From contig JARXPF010000001.1 of NCBI GenBank assembly GCA_029887765.1, positions 461,075-525,074 of the forward strand: 64,000 bases of DNA, given 5' to 3'. The translations under genes and the position numbers were made by a program. The notes below the pieces were generated by a model. The model had not been told where the DNA came from. It searched no databases and worked only from the letters and a program-made list of their open reading frames with translations. Source of the DNA: Candidatus Methanomethylicota archaeon (GTDB taxonomy: Archaea > Thermoproteota > Methanomethylicia > Methanomethylicales > Methanomethylicaceae). How positions within the stretch are numbered: the stretch's first letter is position 1; each line of letters starts with the position of its first letter. This document shows positions 35,934 through 45,029 of the stretch, piece by piece.

Positions 35934-37310
35934 TTAAATTATCCCTTCTTTTCTTAATATTCCTCTACCAGCCAATACTCCAGTTGCTGCTGCAGTAACT
36001 AAACCTCTTGAAAGACCTACACCATCACCAGCTACAAATATTCCTTCTATTGAAGTTTCAAAGTTTTCATTTACTTGAAATCTATTTGCTGAAAATTTTA
36101 TTTCAGGAGCATAGAGAAGTGTGGATGAAGAAGCAACACCTGGTATTATTTCATCTAATTTCTCTAAAGCTTCAAGTATATCAGAAACTATTCTATGAGG
36201 CATAGCCATTGCAATATCTCCTGGTGTTGCAGATCTGAGAGTTGGAACAACATGACTATGAGAAATTCTATTCCAAGTAGATCTTCTACCCATTCTCAAA
36301 TCTCCTAATCTTTGTATTAATGGTTCCCCACCACCAAGTATTGTAGCTTGTTGAACAACTGACATACCATAGGCTGTAGTATCTTCAGCTGGTTCTGTAA
36401 GAGCAATACGTACTAAAAAAGCAAAGTTGGTGTTTTCAGAAAATCGATCTGACATTGAATGTCCATTAACGCCAACAAATCCATTATATACTTCTTTAAC
36501 TACAAAGCCATGATGATTAACACAAAAAGTTCTTACAAAATCATCATAAGTATCAGTGTATATATGAAATTTAGGATCTCTATTTACTGCTATTACAGGA
36601 TCCATTACAAATGCAGGTACTTCTACTCTTACACCAATATCAATAGGCTCTGGTTTTGTAGGAATGCCAAGTCTATTAGCTATTTTCTTTGCCCAATCAA
36701 CCCCAACTCTACCAGGAGCTAGAAGAATATATTTTGCATTAATTATGCCATTTCCTTCAAGTATTACTTGATTCTTTTTAACATCCTCAACTTTAGTTTC
36801 TAATAGAAAATCTACTCCTTTCATTTCCAAGTCTTTTTTAAAATTATTAATTACCATAGGCGCTCTATCAGTACCAATATGACGTTGAGTTATTGGAATA
36901 AATTTTATACCAACAGATGCTGCTTTTCTTTGTAATTCTAGTGCTTCTTCAGTATTTCCACTATAAATTTCACTTGGTGCTCCATATTTTAGAAATATTG
37001 AATCTACATATTTTACTAACTCCTTAGCTTCATTTTCATTTTTAGTAAATTCTATTAAATTTCCACCAATATCAGGTCTTAAGTTTAAAAGACCACTAGA
37101 TAGAGTGCCAGCTCCTCCTACACCACACATAATATTACAAACTGGGCATTTAGTACATATTTTATAATTTTGTACTGGGCATTTTCTTTTATCTACATCA
37201 TGACCTTGATCTATTACTAGTATAGATAATTTACTTTTATTTATAATTTCATATGCAGCAAACATTCCAGCTGGTCCTGCACCAATAATAACGACATCAT
37301 AATATTTCAA
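35934..37310 (-). CDS. FAD-dependent oxidoreductase, COG2509 type
   Basis: A 458-residue flavoprotein. The N-terminal dinucleotide motif is VVIIGAGPAGMFAAYEI and the C-terminal FAD site reads GIFVAGDGVGLSRGLVTAAATG. A cysteine-rich loop near 43-62 (KCPVQNYKICTKCPVCNIMC) is conserved in this group and might hold an Fe-S cluster or zinc. The substrate is unknown; relatives are called uncharacterised FAD dehydrogenases. It stands alone, divergent from the SWIM-RPA operon. Confidence 0.85.
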   Translation of the reverse strand: MKYYDVVIIGAGPAGMFAAYEIINKSKLSILVIDQGHDVDKRKCPVQNYKICTKCPVCNIMCGVGGAGTLSSGLLNLRPDIGGNLIEFTKNENEAKELVKYVDSIFLKYGAPSEIYSGNTEEALELQRKAASVGIKFIPITQRHIGTDRAPMVINNFKKDLEMKGVDFLLETKVEDVKKNQVILEGNGIINAKYILLAPGRVGVDWAKKIANRLGIPTKPEPIDIGVRVEVPAFVMDPVIAVNRDPKFHIYTDTYDDFVRTFCVNHHGFVVKEVYNGFVGVNGHSMSDRFSENTNFAFLVRIALTEPAEDTTAYGMSVVQQATILGGGEPLIQRLGDLRMGRRSTWNRISHSHVVPTLRSATPGDIAMAMPHRIVSDILEALEKLDEIIPGVASSSTLLYAPEIKFSANRFQVNENFETSIEGIFVAGDGVGLSRGLVTAAATGVLAGRGILRKEGII

Positions 37311-37380
37311 TTAGGACACCACAAAAATTGAATTAATATTACAGAAGTATTTATTTTTCTTTCGTATAAATTTTAATTAA

Positions 37381-37773
37381 ATGCTTTTTGAAGAGATTTT
37401 AACTTCAATAGAAAAAAATGGATTAGATGAAAATATGAAAAAGTTACTTGAAGAACTTTATGGAAAAAAATTTCTTAAAGCTATAAAAGCTGTGAATTCT
37501 TTTTCTGTTAAGAAGTATATATTTTTACCAAGTAATAGAATAGTTTGGATAGTAATAGGAAAGAAAAGAGAGTATTTTGTAATTCCAAGAATTTATTGTC
37601 AATGCAATGAATTCTATATAAATGTTGTAATAAAAAGAAAGAGCGATTTATGTTATCATATATTAGCACAAGCCATAGCAGAAAAAATAGGAAAGTATGA
37701 AGCTTATGAAGTATCAGACAGTGATTTTATAAGATTAAATGCTGAATGGAAAAAAGAAGAGGTGGATAAATAA
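37381..37773 (+). CDS. SWIM zinc-finger protein
   Basis: A 130-residue protein. The SWIM motif CxCx(n)CxH appears as CQC (about 80-82) and CYH (about 98-100). SWIM proteins bind DNA or partner proteins; archaeal ones often accompany recombination or replication genes. It is the first gene of the operon with RPA and PolD. Its TAA overlaps the ATG of the 33-aa gene (TAATG). No Shine-Dalgarno is evident; it may be leaderless. Confidence 0.82.
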   Translation: MLFEEILTSIEKNGLDENMKKLLEELYGKKFLKAIKAVNSFSVKKYIFLPSNRIVWIVIGKKREYFVIPRIYCQCNEFYINVVIKRKSDLCYHILAQAIAEKIGKYEAYEVSDSDFIRLNAEWKKEEVDK

Positions 37774-37874
37774 TGGATCTTTGGGATTTTCTATTTTATA
37801 CATCAATTGGACTATCATATATTATATTAATATTAATATTTTTATTATTCATCATTGAAAAAAGTGAGACTTAA
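37773..37874 (+). CDS. 33-aa membrane microprotein coupled to RPA
   Basis: Short gene between the SWIM and RPA genes: MDLWDFLFYTSIGLSYIIL, then a continuous hydrophobic run, ending IIEKSET. It has one transmembrane helix (about residues 6-28) with an acidic C-terminal tail. TAATG overlaps join it to the gene before and the gene after, so all three are translationally coupled. That arrangement, a full-length open frame and a clean membrane-helix pattern argue that it is real. Function is unknown; it could tether a replication component to the membrane. Confidence 0.72.
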   Translation: MDLWDFLFYTSIGLSYIILILIFLLFIIEKSET

Positions 37875-38917
37875 TGGAAGATCTCTTATCAGCCATTAAA
37901 AAATTGGGAATTAGTGAAGAAGAATTAAAGAAACTTATAGAGGAAAGAAGTAAGAAATTAGGATATTTAATAGATGAAGAAGTTGCTCTTCGATTAATAG
38001 CTAGAGATTTGGGAATATTACCTTGTAATACTACTTTCTCTACTGAAGTTAAAATAAAAGATTTATTACCAAATATGAGAAGTGTGACTTTAAGTGTGAC
38101 TTTAGAAAAAAATTTTGGTATAAAAGAATTTGATAAAAAAAATGGAAGTAGAGGTAAAGTAGGAAGAGGAATAATAAAGGATGAAACTGGAACGGCTTTT
38201 CTTGTAGTTTGGAATGAAAAAGCAGAGATTCTACATAAGCTGAAGATAGGAGCACAAATTATCATAAAACAAGCATATACTAAAGAAGGAATAGATGGTT
38301 CTTTAGAAATTCATATAGGAGAGAAAAGTAATATAGAAATTTTAAATGAAGGAGGGATAAGAGGAGTTTTATGGAAACTTTATGATCCAATAGAATATAC
38401 TAAAAGTGATGGAAATAAAGTAAAATTAATATGTTTTATAATAAAGGAAAGAGAAAGAGAAAGAAGAGTATTTTTATGGAATCCTTCTGAAGAATTTTTA
38501 AAGAATTTAATTGAAGGTATGGAAATTGAAATTATTGAAGGAAGAATTAAAAATGAAGAAATTTATGTTAATAATGATTCACATATTAGAATTTTATCAG
38601 TAAATACAATACCTATCACTACTAATATAATTAAACTTAGTGAAATTGTGCCAAATATGGAAAATATTGCTATTGAAGGTATTGTAGAAGAGGATCCTAG
38701 TTTTACAATTACTCAAAATGGAAATAAATTTACAAAAGTTCTATTAAGAGAAGAAAATACAATTCTACCAATATTGTTTTGGAATGAAAAAGCTGAATTA
38801 ATAATGAAATTAGTAAAAAAAGGAGTGAAATTATTTATAGATGGTTGTCATTCAAAAATTGGACAAAATGGATTAGAAGTCATTGTAAATAAATGGAGTA
38901 AGATAAGAGTTAAATAA
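37874..38917 (+). CDS. rpa: Replication protein A, single-strand DNA-binding
   Basis: A 347-residue archaeal RPA with an N-terminal helical part and three OB folds (about 60-150, 160-245, 255-345). OB signatures include VGRGIIKDETGTAFLVVWNEKA, FIIKEREREERRVFLWNP-like and TKVLLREENTILPILFWNEKAELI. No zinc finger is seen. It binds ssDNA in replication and repair; context with PolD fits. Start ATG at 37874 overlaps the preceding stop. Confidence 0.9.
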   Translation: MEDLLSAIKKLGISEEELKKLIEERSKKLGYLIDEEVALRLIARDLGILPCNTTFSTEVKIKDLLPNMRSVTLSVTLEKNFGIKEFDKKNGSRGKVGRGIIKDETGTAFLVVWNEKAEILHKLKIGAQIIIKQAYTKEGIDGSLEIHIGEKSNIEILNEGGIRGVLWKLYDPIEYTKSDGNKVKLICFIIKERERERRVFLWNPSEEFLKNLIEGMEIEIIEGRIKNEEIYVNNDSHIRILSVNTIPITTNIIKLSEIVPNMENIAIEGIVEEDPSFTITQNGNKFTKVLLREENTILPILFWNEKAELIMKLVKKGVKLFIDGCHSKIGQNGLEVIVNKWSKIRVK

Positions 38918-38951
38918 TAAAATAGTTTAATTCATAAAATTGGTGCTCATT

Positions 38952-39197
38952 GTGGGAGGAAGAAAGAGAAAAAAAGTAGTAAAGAAAGTTAAAAAAACTA
39001 TTCCAAAAATTTTTGCATGTCCAAATTGTGGTGAAAAAAGTCTTAGTGTTACAATAGATAAAGAAAATAAAGTTGCTGTTATAAAATGTGGTAAATGCAG
39101 TATTTCAGATAGTGTAGAAATAGCCAGTATTGAAGATACTGTTGATGCTTATGGAAAATTTATAGATAAATATTATGGGGTGGTTAAAATAAAATGA
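38952..39197 (+). CDS. Elf1-like transcription elongation factor
   Basis: An approximately 81-residue zinc-ribbon protein with a basic N-terminal tail (GGRKRKKVVKKVKKTIPKIF) and the ribbon FACPNCGEKS... KCGKCSISDSVEI. This is the Elf1 layout: tail, CPxCG, then CxxC. GTG at 38952 is chosen because GGTG stands 6 nt upstream and the protein then begins like other Elf1 proteins; a TTG at 38940 is an alternative. It overlaps GGGP synthase by 4 nt. Confidence 0.88.
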   Translation: MGGRKRKKVVKKVKKTIPKIFACPNCGEKSLSVTIDKENKVAVIKCGKCSISDSVEIASIEDTVDAYGKFIDKYYGVVKIK

Positions 39198-39958
39198 AAA
39201 AAATTGAAAATTATTTAGTATCAAAAATTAAGGAAAAAGGATGTATTCATCTAGCATTACTAGATCCTGATAAAGTTAAAATTGAAAATGCTAAAGAAAT
39301 TTCAAAAACAATAAAAGAAGTTGGTTCTTCAGCTATAATGGTTGGAGGGTCTACATGTATTAGAAATTTTTCATTAGATGACTTAATAAAGGAATTAAAA
39401 TCAGGATCAGATCTTCCAATAATACTTTTTCCTGGAAGTGTTGCTAGTATATCTAAATATGCTGATGCAATATGGTTTTTATCTGTTCTTAATTCAATTA
39501 ATCCATATTATATAACAGGTGCACAAGCTCTTAGTGCCCCTATAATAAAAGCTTGTAATTTAGAAGCCATACCTTTAGGTTATATAATAATAAGTCCAGG
39601 AGGAAGTGCTGGTTTTATGAGTCAAGCAAATACCATACCACCAGATAAACCTGAAATTGCTGCTATGTATGCATTAGCTGCTCAATATATGGGAATGAGA
39701 TTTGTTTATTTAGAAAGAGGTTCAGGTAGTAACGAACCTGTACCTATAAAAATGATTGAAAAAGTAAGAAGTTTCCTTGATGAAAGTCACTTAATAGTTG
39801 GAGGGGGAATTAAAAATAAATATCAAGCAAGAGAAATTGCAAAAGCTGGTGCAGAAATAATTGTAACAGGAACATTATTAGAATGTGAAGATTATAAAAA
39901 TTGTATGAAAGAAATATTAGAAGGAACTGAGGAAGGAGTTGATGAGAGAAAATATTAA
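39194..39958 (+). CDS. Geranylgeranylglyceryl phosphate synthase
   Basis: A 254-residue TIM barrel that makes the first ether bond of archaeal membrane lipids (GGPP plus glycerol-1-phosphate). Conserved segments: HLALLDPDKV, AIMVGGSTCI, ILFPGSVASIS, YIIISPGGSAGFM, FVYLERGSGS, IVGGGIKNKYQAREIAKAGA. It overlaps the Elf1 gene by 4 nt and the polyprenol-kinase-like gene by 17 nt. Confidence 0.95.
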   Translation: MKKIENYLVSKIKEKGCIHLALLDPDKVKIENAKEISKTIKEVGSSAIMVGGSTCIRNFSLDDLIKELKSGSDLPIILFPGSVASISKYADAIWFLSVLNSINPYYITGAQALSAPIIKACNLEAIPLGYIIISPGGSAGFMSQANTIPPDKPEIAAMYALAAQYMGMRFVYLERGSGSNEPVPIKMIEKVRSFLDESHLIVGGGIKNKYQAREIAKAGAEIIVTGTLLECEDYKNCMKEILEGTEEGVDERKY

Positions 39959-40517
39959 GAAAGAAATATTAAGAAAATCTTTTCACATAACAGGCATTAC
40001 TATTCCAATAAGCTATTTATTTTTTGGTAAAAACTTTACAATTCTTTATATTTCATCATTAATTATAATCTCTATATTTATAGAGTTACTAAGAATAAGA
40101 GTTCCAATACTTTTTCCAATAAATAAAGTTGTAGAAAGTATTTCAAGAAAGTATGAAAAAACTGCATTGGCTTCTTATGTTTATTTTTTTATGGCAGCAT
40201 TATTAGTAACTTTTTTTCTATCAATAAAAGCAACTATTATTGGATTAACATCAGCTTTATTAGGTGATGCTACAGCAGCTATTTTAGGAAGAATTTTTGG
40301 AAAACATAATATTAGAAATAAAACATTAGAAGGAGATTTAACAGGAATGATTACAGTAACTCTTACAACATTATTATTATCTAATAATCTATTAATATCT
40401 ATAATAATGGGGTTTTGTTTTTCAATATTAGACTTAATAGATTTTAAATTTGATGATAATTTTGTAATTCCTTTTGGTATGAGTTTAATTTATGAAATTT
40501 TGGAGATGATATTATGA
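39942..40517 (+). CDS. SEC59/dolichol-kinase-like membrane protein
   Basis: A 191-residue, six- or seven-helix protein of the COG0170 (dolichol/phytol kinase, VTE5-like) family. Conserved regions: RKSFHITGITIPI, IGLTSALLGDATAAILGRIFGKHN and KTLEGDLTGM. It should phosphorylate an isoprenoid alcohol using CTP, or activate a lipid phosphate. Placement after GGGP synthase fits membrane-lipid metabolism. ATG 39942 follows GGAAGGAG. Its end overlaps the PolD gene by 4 nt. Confidence 0.85.
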   Translation: MRENIKKEILRKSFHITGITIPISYLFFGKNFTILYISSLIIISIFIELLRIRVPILFPINKVVESISRKYEKTALASYVYFFMAALLVTFFLSIKATIIGLTSALLGDATAAILGRIFGKHNIRNKTLEGDLTGMITVTLTTLLLSNNLLISIIMGFCFSILDLIDFKFDDNFVIPFGMSLIYEILEMIL

Positions 40518-43500
40518 TTTGTGATAAACATATGGAAAATTATTTTAAAGAATTAAATGAACATATAGAAAGAATTTATGAAATTGCAAATAATGCAAGA
40601 AAGAAAGGAATAGACCCTGAAGATTTTGTTGAAATATATAAAGCAAAGGACTTGGCGGCTAGAGTTGAAGGTTTAATTGGTATAAAAGGGATTGCTGAAA
40701 GAATAAGAGAATTTAAAGATAAAATTTCAAGAGAAGAAATAGCATTTAAGATTATAGAAGATATAATAAATGGAAGGTTTGGAAAATATGATGAAAAGAC
40801 TGCAGCAGATAAGGCTATAAGAGCTGCTTTAGCAATAATGACTGAAGGGATAACTGCTGCACCATTACAAGGAATTGAAAAAGTAGAAATTAAAAAAAAT
40901 TCTGATGGAAGTAGATATCTTGCAATATATTATGCTGGACCAATAAGATCAGCAGGAGGGACGGAACAAGCACTTACAGTAGCTTTTGGAGATTATATAA
41001 GAATACTATTACATTTAGAAAGATATAAAGTAACTGAAGAAGAAATTGGAAGATTTATTGAAGAACTAAGGTTGTATGAAAGAAAAGTTGCAAGATTTCA
41101 ATATCATCCAACAGATGATGAACTTAGAAGAATTCTTCATTATATACCAGTAGAAGTTACAGGACCTCCAACAGATAAATATCAAGTTTCTGTATATAGA
41201 AATTTAGAAAGAATAGAGACTAATTATGTTAGAGGAGGAGCTTTAAGAGTAATAAATGATGGAATTTATGGAAAAGCTGAAAAATTAAGAAAAATAACTG
41301 AAAAGATTGGACTTGATTGGAATTGGCTTAATATAAAACAAAAAAATGAAGAAAATTCTTCTGAAAAAATCTTACCAGATGATAAATATTTAATAGATGT
41401 AGTAGGTGGAAGGCCAATTTTTTCCTATCCATCAGCTTTTGGTGGATTTAGATTAAGATATGGTCGTGCTAGAAATACTGGATTAGCAGCAGTAGGAATA
41501 CATCCAGCTACAATGATTGTTTTAGAAAGTTTTATTGCAGTAGGAACTCAATTAAGAGTAGAAAGACCAGGTAAAAGCGCTACCATAACTCCTGTAGATA
41601 GTATAGAAGGTCCTATAGTTAAATTAAAATCAGGTGATGTTATAAGAGTAGAAGATGTAGAATTTGCAAAATTGATTAAGAAAGATATTGAAGAAATTTT
41701 ATTTCTTGGAGATATGCTCATTGCTTTTGGTGAATTTTTAGAAAATAATCATAGGTTGATGCCAGCAGGATATTGTGAAGAATTTTGGGTGGAAGAACTT
41801 AAAAAAGTTATTAATGAAAATATTGAAGATATAGCAAAAATAATTGATATAGAACTAGAGAGACTTAAAAAATTAATTGAAGATCCATTTTTCTCAAAAC
41901 CAAATGAAGATGAAGCTTTAAAAATTACTGAAAGATTAGGAATACCATTACATCCACGTTATACTTATTTTTGGGAAAATGTAAGTATTGAAGAAATAAA
42001 AATGTTACAAAAATGGTTAGAGAAAGAAAATAAATTTGATGAAATTTTACTTCCTGATATTGTTTTAAAGAAAATATTGGAAAAAGCATGTATTCCTCAT
42101 AAATATGTAAGAGAAAGAAATTCAATAATATTTGAAGATAAGAAAATAATAAGAGCATTATTTTCAAAGAAAAAAAAATCTAATGAAACTAATGATAGTA
42201 TAAAATATCTTTCTGAATGTTCTGGAATAATAATGAGGCCAAAAGGAGGAACTTTTATAGGAGCTAGAATGGGAAGGCCTGAAAAAGCAAAGGAAAGGCT
42301 AATGAGACCTCCAGTTCATGTACTATTTCCTGTAGGAATTGCAGGAGGGCCACAAAGAGATATAGTTAAAGCTGTACAAAATGGAAGTTTTGAAGCTAAT
42401 ATAGTTCTTAAATATTGCCCAAATTGTAATAAAACAACTTGGGAAAATTTATGTAGCTCATGTAATTCTAAGACTATACAGATTTTCTATTGTCCAAAAT
42501 GTAATTCATATGGTTCTCAAGAGATCTGTAAAAAATGTAATACGAAAACTCAACCATTTAAGAATAGGCTAATTTCTATTGAAAACTTTTGGGAAAAAAT
42601 TACTAAATTAGGTGTTAGTAAGAATAGTGTAATAAAAGGCGTTAAAGGACTTTCCAATTCTAAAAAAATACCTGAACCTTTGGAAAAAGGAATTTTAAGA
42701 TGTAAATATAAAATATTTGTCTATAAAGATGGAACAATAAGATATGATATTACTAATGCACCATTAACTCATTTTAAACCTTCTGAAATAGGAGTAAGTA
42801 TAGAAAAATTAAGAAGCTTAGGTTATGAAAAAGATTATCAAGGAAAAGAACTTACATCTCCTGATCAATTATTAGAATTAAAAGTACAAGACATAATAAT
42901 ACCAGAGGATTGTGCTAAATATTTATTTAGAGTTGCAAATTATGTAGATGATGTATTAAAATATGTTTATAATATAGAGCCATATTATAAATTAAAAACC
43001 CCTGAAGATCTTATAGGACATTTAGTTATTGGTCTTGCTCCTCATACATCTGCTGGAGTTATAGGAAGAATTATTGGATTTACAAAAGCTTCAGTATGTT
43101 ATGCACATCCATTTTGGCATGCTGCAAAAAGAAGAAATTGCGATGGAGATGAAGATGCAATAATGCTGGCTCTTCAAGCATTTTTAGATTTTTCAAAACA
43201 TTATTTACCTGAAAAAATAGGAGGATTAATGGATGCTCCATTAGTGCTTACAACAATAATAGATCCATCAGAAGTTGATGATGAATGTCATAATATAGAA
43301 ATTGAAGAAAAATTACCTTTAGAATTTTATTCACTTTGTAAAGATTATAATGAACCAAAAGAAGCTTTAAAAATAATTAAAATTGTTAAAAATAAGCTTG
43401 GAACTCCTGAACAATATACAAATATAAAATTTTCCATTCCTACAAGCAATATTACAAAAGGACCACTTATGACTGAATATGATAGAATAAAAACAATGAT

Positions 43501-43900
43501 GGATAAAGTAAAAAAACAATTAGAATTAGCAAAGAAAATACGTTCTGTAAATGCTAAAGATGTAGCTGAAAGATTATTAAAACATCATTTTATACCAGAT
43601 CTTGCTGGTAATTTAAGAGCATTTTTAACACAACAATTTAGATGTACAAAATGTGGTACAAAGTATAGAAGAATTCCTCTAAAAGGTAAATGTATAAAAT
43701 GTAATAATAATATAGTATTAACAGTTCATGAGGGAAACATAAGTAAGTATTTAGATGCAGCGTATACATTAGCAAAAGATTTTCAAGTTGATTCTTTTTT
43801 ACAACAACAAATTAAGCTTATTGAAAGAAGTTTAAGAGAATTAATATATATCACAAATAAAAAAGAAACTTCATTAGATAGATTTTTTACATCACAGTGA
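40514..43900 (+). CDS. polC: DNA polymerase D large subunit DP2
   Basis: A 1128-residue PolD catalytic subunit. N-terminal region has YYAGPIRSAGGTEQALTVAF and the following KH-like block. A middle part carries zinc knuckles (CPNCNKTTWENLCSSCN, CPKCNSYGSQEICKKC). The catalytic double-psi barrel includes KRRNCDGDEDAIMLALQAFLDFSKHYLPEK, with the essential NxDGDED motif. A C-terminal zinc module (CTKCGTKYRR, CIKCNN) and a PIP-like tail SLDRFFTSQ (clamp binding) follow. No intein interrupts it. The small subunit DP1 is not in the window. Confidence 0.97.
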   Translation: MICDKHMENYFKELNEHIERIYEIANNARKKGIDPEDFVEIYKAKDLAARVEGLIGIKGIAERIREFKDKISREEIAFKIIEDIINGRFGKYDEKTAADKAIRAALAIMTEGITAAPLQGIEKVEIKKNSDGSRYLAIYYAGPIRSAGGTEQALTVAFGDYIRILLHLERYKVTEEEIGRFIEELRLYERKVARFQYHPTDDELRRILHYIPVEVTGPPTDKYQVSVYRNLERIETNYVRGGALRVINDGIYGKAEKLRKITEKIGLDWNWLNIKQKNEENSSEKILPDDKYLIDVVGGRPIFSYPSAFGGFRLRYGRARNTGLAAVGIHPATMIVLESFIAVGTQLRVERPGKSATITPVDSIEGPIVKLKSGDVIRVEDVEFAKLIKKDIEEILFLGDMLIAFGEFLENNHRLMPAGYCEEFWVEELKKVINENIEDIAKIIDIELERLKKLIEDPFFSKPNEDEALKITERLGIPLHPRYTYFWENVSIEEIKMLQKWLEKENKFDEILLPDIVLKKILEKACIPHKYVRERNSIIFEDKKIIRALFSKKKKSNETNDSIKYLSECSGIIMRPKGGTFIGARMGRPEKAKERLMRPPVHVLFPVGIAGGPQRDIVKAVQNGSFEANIVLKYCPNCNKTTWENLCSSCNSKTIQIFYCPKCNSYGSQEICKKCNTKTQPFKNRLISIENFWEKITKLGVSKNSVIKGVKGLSNSKKIPEPLEKGILRCKYKIFVYKDGTIRYDITNAPLTHFKPSEIGVSIEKLRSLGYEKDYQGKELTSPDQLLELKVQDIIIPEDCAKYLFRVANYVDDVLKYVYNIEPYYKLKTPEDLIGHLVIGLAPHTSAGVIGRIIGFTKASVCYAHPFWHAAKRRNCDGDEDAIMLALQAFLDFSKHYLPEKIGGLMDAPLVLTTIIDPSEVDDECHNIEIEEKLPLEFYSLCKDYNEPKEALKIIKIVKNKLGTPEQYTNIKFSIPTSNITKGPLMTEYDRIKTMMDKVKKQLELAKKIRSVNAKDVAERLLKHHFIPDLAGNLRAFLTQQFRCTKCGTKYRRIPLKGKCIKCNNNIVLTVHEGNISKYLDAAYTLAKDFQVDSFLQQQIKLIERSLRELIYITNKKETSLDRFFTSQ

Positions 43901-44731
43901 CTTGAGAAGATCTATATCAAATATTATTCCTTGAACTTCATTTTTTGCATTGACTACAATAAGTTGATCTACATCGTATTTTTTCATTTTTATGGCGCAT
44001 TCGCTTATACTCGCAGTCTCTCTAATGGTAATACAAGGAGTGACCATTACTTGATGTAGTGGTATTTTTGGCAATGTTATTTTATCTTTAGTAATATATA
44101 ATATAGAAGTTGTATCCCAATCCCATTCTTGGCCTTCAGATCCTGCTTTTAAAATTGATCTTTTCTCTTCAATTTTTGTCTCAACATATTTTATTAAATC
44201 TGTAAGTGAAAATATTCCTACTATTTGTTCATCATCATTTAATGCTAATATAACATTAGACTTTGTAAACATCATAATTCTTCCAACTATATTAAGTGGA
44301 GTATTATGCCAACATGTAATTAATATTGGATTCATTAAATCTTTAACTTTAATATTTGATGAAGACTTAATAAGAACTTTATGTACTATATCTCCAACTG
44401 TTATAATTCCAACAAGCTCTTTATTCATAACTACTGGTATTCTTCTAAAACCTTTTTCTAACATTATTTTTATACAATTATCAATTGAAGTCTCAGGTGT
44501 AATTGTAATAACATTTGGATTCATTATTAAAGCAATCTGTTCTTCATAAATATGTTTTAAAAAATCTTCTCTAGTAATAATTCCAATAACTTGTTTTGTA
44601 CCTTTTTTTACTACAGGAAAACCAGATACTTTTTTTTCAAAAAATTTCTTTAATATTTGTTCTCTATTTCCAGGAGCTTCAACATATACAACATTAGAAT
44701 TCATTATATCTTTAACATACATTTTTATCAC
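43892..44731 (-). CDS. Four-CBS-domain protein
   Basis: A 279-residue protein made of four CBS repeats, for example VKDIMNSNVVYVEAPGNR, QIALIMNPNVITITPETSIDNCIKIM, VKDLMNPILITCWHNTPLNI and QVMVTPCITIRETASISECA. Such modules bind AMP, ATP or SAM and act as energy sensors. No catalytic domain is attached. It converges on PolD with a 9-nt overlap and follows MazG by 1 nt. Confidence 0.9.
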   Translation of the reverse strand: MIKMYVKDIMNSNVVYVEAPGNREQILKKFFEKKVSGFPVVKKGTKQVIGIITREDFLKHIYEEQIALIMNPNVITITPETSIDNCIKIMLEKGFRRIPVVMNKELVGIITVGDIVHKVLIKSSSNIKVKDLMNPILITCWHNTPLNIVGRIMMFTKSNVILALNDDEQIVGIFSLTDLIKYVETKIEEKRSILKAGSEGQEWDWDTTSILYITKDKITLPKIPLHQVMVTPCITIRETASISECAIKMKKYDVDQLIVVNAKNEVQGIIFDIDLLKSL

Positions 44732-44732
44732 T

Positions 44733-45017
44733 CTACATAGGACAAATACAAGGAATATTCTTACATCTAGGACAAATAGAATATTTTTCTAAGAAACATT
44801 TAGCCAAATCTATTCCTAATACATTTGCAAGTGAAAAAAGCCAAGCTAAAACATCGGCCATTTCTTCTTTAATTCCTTCTGAATCTTTCTTTCTTATTGC
44901 TTTAGATAATTCACCAATTTCTTCTACTAACCAAACAAATGTGCCCTCAATTCCTCGTTCTTTATCACGTTTTCCATAAAGTCTTAACATTAAGTCTTGT
45001 ATATCTTTCAGATCCAT
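44733..45017 (-). CDS. MazG-like nucleotide pyrophosphohydrolase
   Basis: A 94-residue all-alpha NTP pyrophosphohydrolase. The MazG metal motif reads WLVEEIGELSKAIRKKD followed by EEMADVLAWLFSLANVLG (EExxE...ExxD). A C-terminal cysteine cluster CPRCKNIPCICPM is found in many archaeal members and may bind zinc. It would cleave aberrant dNTPs. Lies between GlyA and the CBS gene. Confidence 0.9.
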   Translation of the reverse strand: MDLKDIQDLMLRLYGKRDKERGIEGTFVWLVEEIGELSKAIRKKDSEGIKEEMADVLAWLFSLANVLGIDLAKCFLEKYSICPRCKNIPCICPM

Positions 45018-45029
45018 ACATATATTAAT

